Source of the DNA: Rhabdophis nuchalis
Lineage: Eukaryota > Chordata > Lepidosauria > Squamata > Natricidae
Assembly (NCBI GenBank): GCA_039707465.1
Contig: CM077647.1
Span: forward strand, 43,895,110-43,959,109
Reading direction: 5' to 3'
Length of the DNA: 64,000 bases
Below are positions 37,060 to 49,281 of this stretch, piece after piece. The translations under genes were made by a program, and so were the position numbers. Each line of letters starts with the position of its first letter. Position 1 is the first letter of the stretch. Below the pieces are notes generated by a model, which had not been told where the DNA came from, searched no databases, and saw nothing but the letters and a program-made list of their open reading frames with translations.

Positions 37060-39077
37060 TAGATGTATTCCACCTCTCTTGGTGAAAGAAGAAATAGTTC
37101 TGCTTTCTCCTTGTTGCTTGTCATCTTCTTGCCATTTTCTCCCAGCAGTGGACCAATTGCTTCCTTAACTTTTTTCTTGTTTTTAACATGTTGGAAGAAG
37201 CTTTTTTTTGTTATTTTTTATTTTCGTGGGAAGCATTTCTTCATTGTGAGCCTTAGCTTTCCTCGCTTCTTTACAGGCTATTTGCTGATATTCTGCCTTA
37301 GTTATGTCCCCCTCTTTCCACTTTTGATATTTATCCTTTTTGTCTTTCAATTTGCCAGAGTTCTTTATGCAGCCATGCTGGCTTCTTTTGGGAGCTGTTA
37401 TTTTTCTTCTTCATTGGTATTGTGCTGGACTGGGCTTTTGTAATCTCATTTTTCAAAATTTCCCAAGCTTTCCTTAGCTTGTTGAGTTGTTTTCCCCTTG
37501 AGGATTCTCATCCATAGAATCCTTCCCAAGCTCTCTCTAAATTTATTGAAAGTAGCTCTCTTAAAGTCCAATATTCTAGTTTGACTTTGTTCTACTACTT
37601 TTGTTTGCATAATGTTGAATTCCAGTATTTCATGATCTCTTGCCCCCAAAGTTTCTGTAGCTTCTATTCCTTCTATCATTTCCTCTCTGTTAGTGAGAAT
37701 TAAGTCCAATATGGCTGATCCCCTTGTTCCCTTCTCTACCTTTTGGGAAACAAAGTTGTCTGCTAGGTTTGTTAGGAACCTGTTGGATCTTCCACTTGGT
37801 ACAGAGTTTGTTTCCCAGTTGATGTCAGGGTAGTAAAAATCCCCCATTATTATTGTAGTGTGCTTCCTACATACATTAGTTAACTGGTTAGCAAAAAGTT
37901 CATCCACTTCCTCTGCTTGGTTGGGTGGCTTGTAGTATAGACCTATGGCAATGTCATTTCCCTTCCAACCTTTAATATTGACCCAAATACATTCAAGATA
38001 GTTCTAATCATTATTGTGCTCTATTTCTGTAGAGATGTAGTTATTTCTTATATATAGTGCAACTCCATCTCCTCTTTTATTTGGTCTATTTCTTTTAAAT
38101 AATTTAAATCCTTCTAGCTGTATGTTCCATTTGTGGGTTTCATCCCACCAAGTTTCTGTAATGGCAACAATATCATATCTGCCCTCATTTACTTGAATCT
38201 CTAATTCACCCTTTTATTCCTCATACTTTGTGCATTGGTGTATAGATATTTGAGTCTAGTGCAAAGAAGAGCAACCAAGATGATTAGAGGACTGGAGACT
38301 AAGACATATGAAGAACGGCTGCAGGAGCTGGGTATGTCTAGTTTGATGAAGAGAAGGACCAGGGGAGACATGATAGCAGTGTTCCGATATCTCAGAGGGT
38401 GCCACAAAGAAGAGGGAGTCAAACTTTTCTCCAAGGCACCTAGGGGCAGGACAAGGAGCAATGGGTGGAAACTAACCAAGGAGAGAAGCAACTTAGAACT
38501 AAGGAGAAATTTCCTAACAGTAAGAACAATTAACCTCTGGAACAGCTTGCCTCCAGCAGTTGTGAATGCCCCAACCCTGGAAGTCTTTAAAAAGATGTTA
38601 GACAGCCATTTGTCTGAAATGGTATAAGGTTCCTGCCCATGCAGGGGGTTGGACTAGAAGACCTACAAGGTCCCTTCCAACTCTGCTATTGTATTGTATT
38701 GTATTGAGTCCATTTTGATTGACCCTGTGTTTACTGTCTATATAACCTGTGTTATGTCTGACTGCCATATTTCTTTTCCACTTGTATGGTTCATGCACAT
38801 GGTATGACACTCACTGTTAAATGTTTGGTTTTACTTGACAGCAGTGGTGATACCCGCACAAACATCTATGTTACATGCACTGATAACCCTATGAATTTTA
38901 GTTTGCTGGGGACAGAAATGTTCTGTATCTATTTATTCTCTGTCCCCGCTCTTCAGTTTAAATTTTTATCCAGAAAATCTGTGAATTTAATGCCAAGTAA
39001 CTCAGTCCCTTTCTTGGATGGGTGCAAACCATCTCTTTTGTACAGTTTTTCATTGGACCAGCTAATTGGCCAATGAA
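37060..39077 (-). mobile_element. CR1 LINE fragment covering the endonuclease, split by another CR1
   Basis: The minus strand carries the CR1 ORF2 start and endonuclease: YTNAQSMRNKRVN near 38210, MGDFYYPDINWETN, ILDLILTNREEM, and then the linker to the RT up to 37060. Several frameshifts are present. The frame at 37446-37907 is colinear with the CR1 at 23614-24048 and shows Trp where that copy has a stop. Positions 38257-38703 are an unrelated later insertion. 38711-39077 continues the upstream part of this copy. Confidence 0.85.
38257..38703 (+). mobile_element. Young CR1 3' fragment inserted in an older CR1; TSD TTGAGTC
   Basis: The plus strand reads the CR1 ORF2 tail without interruption (TYEERLQELGMSSLMKRRTR, MIAVFRYLRGCHKEEGVKLF, SLPPAVVNAPTLEVFKK), then the 3' UTR and (ATTGT)n. 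The heptamer TTGAGTC occurs on both sides (38250-38256 and 38704-38710). Removing the insert rejoins the minus-strand CR1 sequence. Confidence 0.9.
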
Positions 39078-39254
39078 CAAGCACATTAGGAAGAGCAAGG
39101 ATGGAAGTCATTAAATAAGTTGATTATATGGTTACTTTGCTTAATGATTGTCAGAATTTGTCATATAATGGGCAGAAGCCATTACAGTTATAGGTCACAA
39201 ACATGTATTATTTCATAAATATTAATATATTGATTAATCTATATAAACAAAAAA

Positions 39255-40840
39255 TTAAAATAGTTTGTGCAAAGCTGCTAATCTCAGAAGGTACTGCACC
39301 GATTGGCACCAAATTTTCACACAATGTTCCCAAGAACTTCCGAAGCAATCATACGTAGAGTTTGTGCAGCTTGCACACTTGTGTCATGTGCAAGCAGCAC
39401 AAATGTAAAAGGTATGTACTTCTGAGGTTTTCACCTCCCTGTAGCTCCTCCCACCCGGCTGCTGCATCATGCACATCATGTGTGTGACATCACATTTCTA
39501 ATGGCTGAAAGTGTGAATGGCCTTGAGATGGCGCATTGCCAAGGGCAACGCAGGAATCAGCACATGTTCCTCCCTGGGTGAGGCCAACGGCAGCAGCCAC
39601 CTGGCAGTTTCACAGGATGCCACGTCCAGCCTCCTTGCTGCTGCTGGCATCATCCCTGCCGCTTATGCTGCTTCTACTACAACCACTGCTGCTGCAGCCT
39701 TGCCCTCCACCTCCTACTGGCCCTCCGATCTCTTTTTGCTGGTGCTGCCACCCCAGAGAGGTTGGAGGGCTGGTAGGAGGCAGAGGTGCCTATCCTGCTG
39801 CATCTCCACCTCCTACTGGCCCTCCAATCTCTTCTCACCACCAGGTTATGGTTGTGGTATAGGGAGTAATACACATACATGAAGGTATCCAATAATGAGC
39901 AAGTAAAAGAAGGAGTAGTTATATGATCCAACATTTCCTGTGCCTCTATTTGCATTCATAATATGGAGGGGACAAATTGGAAGAACAGAAACCTTAATAA
40001 AAGTAGAAGCAATTTATAGGCAGTACTAAAATCCAGTGGGATGAAGCCCACGAGTTGAATGCAAAGACTGAAGACTAACAATCCCTTCACCTGAACCCCT
40101 GCGACCATCCTGTCCCAAAAAGAATGGGGGGGCATGGGGGAGGGGAGGGAGCACCTGATGATCACTGTGAGGAAGGGAGGGGGGAGGTTGACTGTGGGGG
40201 GGCTGTCTGGGGAGGGGAGGGATAGGTAGGTAGGTAGAGGAATACAGAGAGAGGAAGAAATACAGTATATAGGTAGATAGAGGGATAGACGAGAGGGATG
40301 AATACAGCAGGTAGGTAGATATGTACAGGTATATATAGAGAAATACAGTACGTAGATAGATAGGTAGGTAGGTAGAGGGAGAGAGGGAAGAATACAGTAG
40401 GTAGGTAGATAGGTTGGTAGAGGGATAGACGAGAGGGATGCATACAGCAGGTAGGTAGATAGGTACACGTATAGAGAGAGAAATACAATATGTAGATAAG
40501 TAGGTAGGTAGGTAGGTAGGTAGGTAGGTAGGTAGAGGGAGAGGGAAGAATATAGTACATAGGTAAATAGGTAGGTAGACAGATAGAGAGAGGGGGAGAA
40601 AAACAGTAGGTAGGTAGGTAGGTAGGTAGGTAGGTAGGTAGGTAGGTAGGTAGGTAGGTAGGTGGATAGAGAGAGAAAGGGAGAAATATGGCAGGCAGAT
40701 AGTCAGATAGGTAGAGGGAGACAGAAGAAATACAGTAGGTAGGTAGGTTGGGGGTTATACGGTGGTTGTGTGTACACAGTTTGGTTGGCCATTTAACCAG
40801 TCTGGGCCACAGCAACACGTAGCCGGGTACTGCTAGTCTT
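39255..40840 (-). mobile_element. Unclassified 1.6-kb element with tetranucleotide arrays
   Basis: The right end (ggttggccatttaaccagtc, gccacagcaacacgtagccg ggta) is an inverted copy of the motif at 33098-33170. The left part (gctgctaatctcagaaggta, accgattggcaccaaatttt) resembles segments common in Helitron-like and other non-autonomous repeats. Between them lie a GC-rich stretch with tandem ctcctactggccctcc units (39700-39835) and GTAG/ATAG arrays (40210-40745). Treating all of this as one element is inference. Confidence 0.4.
40210..40745. repeat. Compound (GTAG)n / (ATAG)n minisatellite-like array
   Basis: GTAG blocks (for example 40500-40534 and 40608-40662) alternate with ATAG and GA spacers. 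Longer units of about 120 bp recur, each carrying gaatacagtaggtaggtag and agggatagacgagagggatg. Tyr-Leu-Pro-Thr frames on the minus strand are artefacts. Confidence 0.9.
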
Positions 40841-40904
40841 ACATAAAATTGTATTATGCATCCAGGTTAGATTATCTATTTAGCAAATCCTAAGAATTAA
40901 AGAT

Positions 40905-41275
40905 AATAAAGAGTCTGGAATCTGAATCATATGATGAATGGTTGCAGGAACTAGATATGCCTAGAGAAGAGAAGATCTAGTAAGATGATGGCAGTATTCC
41001 AATATATGGACTATAACAGACAAGAATGGTCACCCTATTCTCCAAAGCCCCGTAGGACAGGACAAGAAATATCAGGTGGAAGATTAACAAATAGAAACCC
41101 AACCTAGAATTAAGGAGAAATTTCCTGACAATAAAAACAATTAATCAAAATTTGAGGAAGATTTTCAAGAAGAGATTAGACATTAATTTGTCTGGAATTA
41201 TATAGGTTCTCTTGCTTGAGCAGAAGATTGCACTAGAAGACATCCAAGATCCCTTCCAACTCTGTTATATTATGT
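40905..41275 (+). mobile_element. Old CR1 LINE 3' fragment
   Basis: Diverged CR1 tail: ttgcaggaactagatatgcc, aaggagaaatttcctgacaa and cagaagattgcactagaaga, ending cccttccaactctgttat. It has many indels and no open frame. Confidence 0.75.
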
Positions 41276-41605
41276 CCTATAATTATATATCTCTTCAATA
41301 TTGAAGTATGTTCATTATGTAGTATATTTTCATGAACTGTATCCTATATTATTGGCAAAAATCCAGTGTATTAATAAAGAATCACAATAACATTAGATAT
41401 TTCCTATCAACAATATATGAAAGCATCTCAACAACTAAAAATAACTGTTTCATAATTTCCCCAAACTCCCATAACCAACTTCCTTTCTGTAACCTCCCTT
41501 CTTTTAATTACTCCAATATGAAGCAAAGAAAATTTGGCTTCTTCTGATGAGTTTAGAATGATTTATACTAAAAGAGCAAATTTCAGACATTACTTACTAG
41601 TTTTA

Positions 41606-41758
<153 letters not shown>

Positions 41759-43198
41759 TTATTAACACATTGAACAGAATACCCAGCAGTTACCCTTGCT
41801 CACTTTGAAAAAAAAAAGCGAGCTAAATTTGGCTTGCAGTAGGACAGCATATACTTCATAGCAATTATAATTTTCAAATACAATATATATGTTACATGGT
41901 CATGTTATATAAGTTTTAAGATGGTAATTACTGCAAAAGGATATAATAAAATTAGTTTCATTATAGCATGAAGTTTATTATGATGAGCATAATATTCATC
42001 TCCTGGGAAACTATATTTCATCTCCTGGGAAACTATATTTTAAGGTATAACAATTAACTGCTATGTAGATGCCAACCAGTTGTAAATATCCATCATTTTT
42101 CAGATGGGAATCTTTGCAACCTCCAGCTAATTGTAAGTTTTTAAACACAAGTTAGAACTAAATTAAATCTCCATTGTACAATTGATATAATGTACTTTCA
42201 TTGAAGAATAATTCTCTAATGTAATGAGGATGACTGCTTGTAAAACAATATCTTACTTAATGATTTTTAATTTAAATTATATCAACAGTTTATGAGTTAT
42301 ATAAAATATATATCAAAGTTGCATTACATGAGCAATTAAATATACTAGAGCTATGATAAAGTGAATATTTATATATGTGAATACTTTCATAAAATAAATG
42401 ACAAACAGAAAACATTAACCAAAGGAAAATGGAAGTAGCACATTATAGGCTGTGGTTTTCATTTTTGGTAAATTATCTGGACTGTTTGAAACTGAAGTAT
42501 ATTTGTAATAGATGAGTAACAATTTTTTGCAGTTTATATTCCTAGTTAATGACAAACAGATTTAGGTATAATACAGTAATTTCTTTTTCAAAAAAGACAT
42601 GAAAACACTAGGTAGGAAAACAAAGTAGGTCATCACTTCCAGAGCCACTATGCTCACAGTTCGTTGAAGTATTACTGCAGTAAAATCAAAAACACCCCTC
42701 AAAGGCAGTCAAAAGGCTAAAACTTGGGGGGGGGGGAGAGAAAGAGATCTATTCTATACAGAAGAAAGAACTGGTATTGAAACACCATTGGAGCATCCAC
42801 TGATCAATGAGAAAATTTTAATATGGTTTATAATAAATACCTAAATGAGATATTAGGAGTGATCTTTATTTATCTAAAAGAAGCTCATTTCTAGTTCAAA
42901 AAATGGCAAGCAACTATGTTTTGAAGAAGCAATTCTGCTCATTCCTATATGGGAAACTAAATATAAACCTTTGAGATAGTTCTGCCCAACTTGCTTTCTT
43001 CTAGAAGTGCTGGATCTTGATAAGGATTTTGCTAGGGACTGATAAAAGTTTAAGTATAGTATAGTTAAAAGAAAGAAGCTATGCAGGATCATGCAAATCC
43101 AATTTATCCTTCCTTTTCAAAAATAACTACCTATGGTCAAAGTTACCATTAGAGTCAGATTATAGACTGCATTGGTTACTAATGAATTTATAATGACC

Positions 43199-43668
43199 AT
43201 GGTATCCTATTGCATCGGCTGGGGGGGTTGGGGGTGGGAGGCACCATTTTACGGTGGTTCTCCTCCTACCTCTCTGGCCGATCGCAATTTGTGTTGACAG
43301 GAGAGCAGAGGTCGACCTCGAGACCCCTCACATGTGGGGTGCCTCAGGGGTCGGTCCTCTCGCCTCTCCTGTTCAACACATATATGAAGCCGCTGGGCGA
43401 CATCATCCGTGGTTTTGGGGTAGAGTATCACCTCTACGCTGATGATACACAGCTGCTTGGCCGGCCTAGGGTAGTCTCTTTTTATGGTTTAGGGGATTTT
43501 AGTAATTTAATTGGGGGATTTTAGCGCAGGGATAATTGTTTAATTTGCCTTTTATCTAATTATTTATGTATATTTATTGTATTTTTAACTTCCCTGTGCA
43601 CCGCTCCGAGTCCCCTAGGGGAGAGGAAGCGGTCTATAAATTAAATTTATTATTATTATTATTATTAT
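43199..43668 (+). mobile_element. L2-clade LINE with large internal deletion and (ATT)n tail
   Basis: The plus strand encodes HRLGGLGVGGTILRWFSSYL, RSQFVLTGEQRSTSRPLTCG, VPQGSVLSPLLFNTYMKPLG and YHLYADDTQL. It then jumps at about 43455 to 3' UTR-like sequence and the terminal hairpin gtgcaccgctccgagtcccc. All of ORF2 after the catalytic YADD is missing. It ends in (ATT)n. Confidence 0.88.
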
Positions 43669-43944
43669 AATGGCAACATAAGTATTTTACCAAGCAATCT
43701 TGCATCGTGACAGGCATAAGGTCAGAAGTCGTAATTTCAGGCAAAAGATTATATTATATATCACAGGATATTTTTGTGATCAATATAAAAACTAGATTGA
43801 ATTACCTCCTACAATGTATTATCCTTTTTAAGCTAGCCAGTTTCTGGCAATGCTTTTTCCTGATAGATGTGGGCATTTCGGTGAACAGCATTCCTAGGAT
43901 GACTCAGGATTCATTCATCTATTCAGGAATAGCAATCTACCCAG

Positions 43945-44047
43945 ATTATAGAGACTGGACAGCCACTTGTCTAGAATGGTGATATCTTGCTTCTACAGGG
44001 GGTTGGACTAGAAGACTCCAAGTATCTTCCAATTTGGTTATTCTGTT
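43945..44047 (+). mobile_element. CR1 LINE 3' terminal scrap
   Basis: The sequence agccacttgtctagaatggt, gggggttggactagaagact and cttccaatttggttattctg matches the last 100 bp of CR1. Confidence 0.75.
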
Positions 44048-47000
44048 AACTATAGCAAGGGTCAATAGAGACAGGTGATAGCTTATGAGAGAGTGCTTGC
44101 AACTATGGGTTCCCAAATCAAATTATAAAATTATAATTACTGTCTAGTGTGCCTATATTTATTTTATTCCCTCACAAAAAACTTCACTATCAGAGAAGGA
44201 AAACCAGAAAAAGAATTTTATATTTGATCTTTCTTAGCAACTATAATAGCGACAACATATTTAAAATATAATTTCTTAGACATCAAAATTAACACTGTTT
44301 TGTGTACTTTTGTAAGTTAGTAAAAACAATGCTTTGAGAAATAAATTAAGAATTGCATACATATTCTATCACAGCTTTATACAACAATATAAATTCAAGA
44401 TTTGAAAAAGTTGGAGAAAAATAATAGCAGGGATTTAAAATGGCATAATTTAGAGGTTTTTCTTTGCCAGGGAAAGTGACCTTTCTGCTTTTTCACAGAG
44501 ACATGCCACTGAACTGCTATTATATAATTGTTGCTTATTTATAATATGAATATTGCCTGAATTTCAGATTATTCTATATAACTAAATTGTGTAGTGGTTG
44601 TGAATGAAATGGTTTGCTCCTACAAAACAGTGAAACTCTTTTTAAAAGTAAAACAGGTGTATATTACAAACTGCACAGTGTACCAGAATGGCAATTTTCA
44701 TGTCACTTTGTTAAGTAAGATTTTTTTCAAATGTATTGTTTTATTTTACATTTATGTTCAGCTGCACAGCCTGCATGGTCTTCCCAATTTACACTCATTT
44801 TCTCTTCCTGGAATTTTAATATCAAGGTTAATATTAACCAAACAATATATTTTTGGTCAATCAAATTATTGATGAAAAAATAAATCCACAAAGCTAATAT
44901 TAAAAGTTAAGCTTCAAGAAAATATATTTAAGCATTCCAAAGGCATATATTTGATTTTACAGGACAGCCCACTTTACTGTTTCATTAAGGTTGGACTGAA
45001 TTTGGTTCTTAGAGAAATGAGGTATACTGAAGAATAGGTAGAAAACTACCCTTGACATTTTTCCCCTCATCATCACTCTCACTTTTTTATTTAGTTTTTT
45101 AATTCGTGTGTTCAGTAAATATACAGAGCAGATCTTCACAACAAGGATGCCATCAATTTGTACATTTGCATGTGACAGAAGCATACATTACATGGAGTAA
45201 TTATACTAAATTAAGTAATAATATAATTAAAATGTAATTTCAGTAATAGTAATTAAATTCATTTAATTTACATTTCAATTAAATCTAAGGTATTGTTTGT
45301 CCTGTTCCTTCTCAATTTCTTGCCCTGCTCTACCTGTTTTTTGGAAAGGAATTGTATACTGTAGTCTTTGCACAAACATTGTGAAACAAAAGGTATTTGC
45401 AACAAAATACACATAGAGATAAACTAGGGATGCCCACCAGTGTCCTTAAAGCTGCTTTGCTCAAATAGCAATATGACTAGTTTGCTTCAGATTGTTCTGT
45501 TTCAATCTGTTTTAAAACTTCTAGCACTTGAGAAAAAGGCTCAAAAGATTTTTTTCTAATAACTGCAGTAGAAAGAGAGATGTTCCTTTTCTGATTGCCC
45601 TATTACCGCATGAAAAGAAAACTAACAAGTACTAAGGCATGCTACTGACCTCACCCTTTATACCTTTCCTCTGATTTAGAGTAATTGAATCTACTAAACC
45701 AAGATTTTCGCAATGTGTTTCATAGAATTCTATAGTTCTGTAAAAAGGTGATAGACCTCCATAGAGTTTAAGAACAAACTCTGCACTACCACCACATACA
45801 TGAAAGCAGACAATTTTTTATCAATAGTTTTGTCTTTTGATCAAGGGTTCAGTACTTTTTTTAAATTAACAGTTCTGCAGCCTGGAAAAAAAATGAAAAA
45901 CCCTGTACTAGCCTAGGACGGTCTTAGTAGCTCATCAGTAAGAATTAATTCAGCATATTCACACTCATCTACTTTTATGCCATGTTAGTTAAGGTAAAAA
46001 TTGTGAAACAAATGTAGAAATAAATGAGAAATTATCCCTTAAAGTACAAATAATTCCACATTAGCTCTATTATAAAGTTCATTGAATAAAAAATAGCAAT
46101 AAATTAGACCGTAGAAGTAACTAAAATTCTATATTGGACAATTGGTCTAATCAAATCAATATACTGAGAAGTTACTGAAATCAAATACATTTTGTTGTTC
46201 ATCCTCAACTCAGAAACAGAGAGAAATAACCAGGAATAAGAATAAAAAATATATGATTTTTTCAAATGGAGTGAATCTGATAACAGTTATTTCATTTTAG
46301 TAATGAACTGTAATACAGACAGAGATATGATAAACTATCAAAATAATAATGTTTTGGAAAATATTCAGTGAGTCATAATAACTGAAGAAGTAGTACATTA
46401 ACCTTCTTTTCAAACGTTCATGGATATTTGCAGCGATATGACTGAGAAATGATAAGAGACAATAGAAAAATATACCAGAAATTCCAGCCCTATTAGACTT
46501 CTTAAATAGAGTTGGCCAGTCAAGTTAACATACTCTTTTCCAGCTGACTACTGAATGTTCAGTTGAATATCTGACTTATATTTAAGCATGTGTTCAGAGC
46601 TTTATCTATGAATTTGATCCCACGAACTATGCTTTCCAGTTTTGAAACCTAGCCTAGCCCACGATAGCTGCCTTTAAAAATGTCTCGGGGCTCTAAGGAT
46701 AGGTCTTTTAGGATTGGGTGAAATCCTAATTGGCAGGTGAAAGACAAAGATACACTAAGTAGAAATAATGTGTGACCCTGACCCCCTGACTTCTTATTTG
46801 TAAGTCTATGTTGGTTGAACTAACTAGATTTATAAAGCCACATTGTTACTGAAAGAAATTTGCATCCAACTGATAGCCATGACAAAGAAGTAAACATCAC
46901 AAATATATGTATAGGTTCATACATGGCCTAGAAAGTCAGAATTAAATCAATTTGCATAAGAAAAACAGAAACAAACAAGGCCATGCAATATTGGACAGAT

Positions 47001-47415
47001 AATTAATCAGACACTTTTGCAATTTCTTTGCTAATGTTTCAAAACTAAATTTCTTAAATGGAGAAAATGGAAAATAATCTTTACATTTAAAAATGAATAT
47101 TCACAAAATACTACCCTCTTGTGGCATTGTACTACTATGTGTACATGTGTGATTATTTTTTTAAGCACTGTAAGACTTTTAAAAAACTCTGTTAATATTA
47201 TATATCAAGTAGAAGGTAATTTTTATATTTAAATATATATAATTAAATAATTAATTAATAAAATATTTAAAAATCTGGAACAACCCTTAACTATGTCATC
47301 AAGTTACAGCAATGTATTTCTTCAGTTAATTTCTCTTTTTACAATATTTCCAGAATATCACTGTTTTTTAGGCTACATTATTTAATAAGTTCATATTTGA
47401 CAACATGCAGACTTA

Positions 47416-47625
<210 letters not shown>

Positions 47626-47812
47626 TCAGGATATGTAGACGGATGAGCACATTTATTCTGCATAATTTGTAAACATGGGCAAAGTCAAGTAAACAAGATA
47701 TCAAACAAGAACTAGTTAAGAAAGACCTTAAATTCATTTCTATATGATGTACTATACTTCATACTGCTTTTCAAACTTTAGTCCATTTCAAAATCTATTT
47801 GCCATAGCACAG

Positions 47813-47919
47813 GAATAAGGTTTAATCTGTTTTTAAATATGTTTGTATACTTGTTGTTTTTATTCTTCCTGTGCACCGCTCCGAGTCCCTATGGGGAGAG
47901 GGAGCGGTCTACAAATTAA

Positions 47920-48005
<86 letters not shown>
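47813..48005 (+). mobile_element. L2 LINE 3' end with long (ATT)n tail
   Basis: The terminal hairpin gtgcaccgctccgagtccct ... gggagcggtctacaaattaa is followed by about 28 ATT units (47921-48005). This tail produces the Leu- and Tyr-homopolymer frames at this place. Confidence 0.9.
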
Positions 48006-48006
<1 letters not shown>

Positions 48007-48894
48007 CATTAATAGCTTACCAAGCTGCAGAGCATTTTAAATCTTGGTCCTATCTATGGCAAAGATAGCATACTTGCTGACCCTTGAGCCTTACAACTTC
48101 ACTTTTGTTATTGTTGCCTAAAATTTTGCTCAATCAAACATTTTGGAATTCTATCACTAAATGAACATTTCTCTATTTTTCTATTTTCTAAGAGAAGAGT
48201 CACAATTTAGGGATTCTATAATGACTTAAACAGAATTGAAAGACAGCTTGTAGTTCATAAATATTGATTTCAATATAAGATTTTATTGAATTTAGTGTAA
48301 CACCTGTTGAAGTTTAGCTCCCTTGAAAATAGCAGAAAAGAACTAATATCATTGACTGTTTTGCAAGAATCATACTTTCATGTATAAGACAAAATATGCA
48401 GTCATGAATTAACAAACACCAAGTGTAATTTTTTTTAACCTTCACAATGGTTGGGCCAAATGTCTGAAACTTTTTTGTTTAGAAGGCTTCAAAATGAAGA
48501 AGATGTGTGCGTGTAAGGCCTGCAGAAATTTAAGGCATTATTACACAAAAAAGTCAACATCAAATGTTCTGAATTTTTCAGTTGGAGTGGAGTTTAAGAA
48601 GCAAAATGTGCCTTAAGCTTTCGTAAATTCAAAATACCCTCTTTTTACAAAATCCTAAATTGGTCCTGTCCATTCTTGTGACAGTAGGATATCTTTGACT
48701 GCATTCCATAAACTCTTCAGAAGTGAAATGCTTTAAAAGGCACAATATGTGATAATAAGTGGGTGTTCAAGCATAACTGATGTTTTACAGTCTATTACTT
48801 TAGATCTTTTGACCATGTTTCTTTGTTCTTTAAAAAGGCCTCACCTATATAAATCAAGCATTTGATTATCTATTTCTTAAAGAATTCATGTGTA

Positions 48895-49281
48895 CAGGTA
48901 GTCCTCAACATATGACCACAATTGAGCCCAAATGTTCTCTTGCTAAGTGAGACAGTTGTTCAATGAATTTTGCCCCTTTTTATGTCCTTTCTTGCCATAT
49001 TTGAAAAGTGAATCAGTTCATTTGCTAAGTTAGTTTCATAGTTGTTAATCTGGCTTTCCCATTTTGCTTGTCAGAAGGTTGCAAAAGATAATCAAATGAC
49101 CCCAGGAGACTGCACCCATCATAAATATCAGTCAGTGAGCAAGCATCCAAATTTTGATTATATGACCATGGAGATACTGCACTGGTTTTAGTGTGAAAAA
49201 AATGTCATAAATCACTATTTTCAGTGCCATTGTAACTTCAAACAGTCACTAAATGAACTGTTGTAATTCAAAGACTACCTG
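48895..49281. mobile_element. TA-flanked MITE with CAGGTAGTC termini, 387 bp
   Basis: The left end CAGGTAGTCCTCAACATATG and right end ...CAAAGACTACCTG are inverted repeats, with TA on both sides (48893-48894, 49282-49283). The interior has repeated 'gttgctaagt' and 'gtcataaat' motifs. This is the best-preserved member of a family also seen at 7965, 13646, 15064, 52622 and 54857. The superfamily is unresolved; a TA duplication would fit Tc1/mariner, but TA could also be part of the termini. Confidence 0.75.

Noticed and set aside
37060..38703. Twin-priming (5' inversion) of a single CR1
   Set aside because: Minus-strand CR1 sequence continues on the far side of the plus-strand piece and TTGAGTC flanks that piece, so it is a nested insertion.
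40210..40745. CRISPR-like regularly spaced repeats
   Set aside because: The recurring units are tetranucleotide arrays without unique spacers, in vertebrate DNA.
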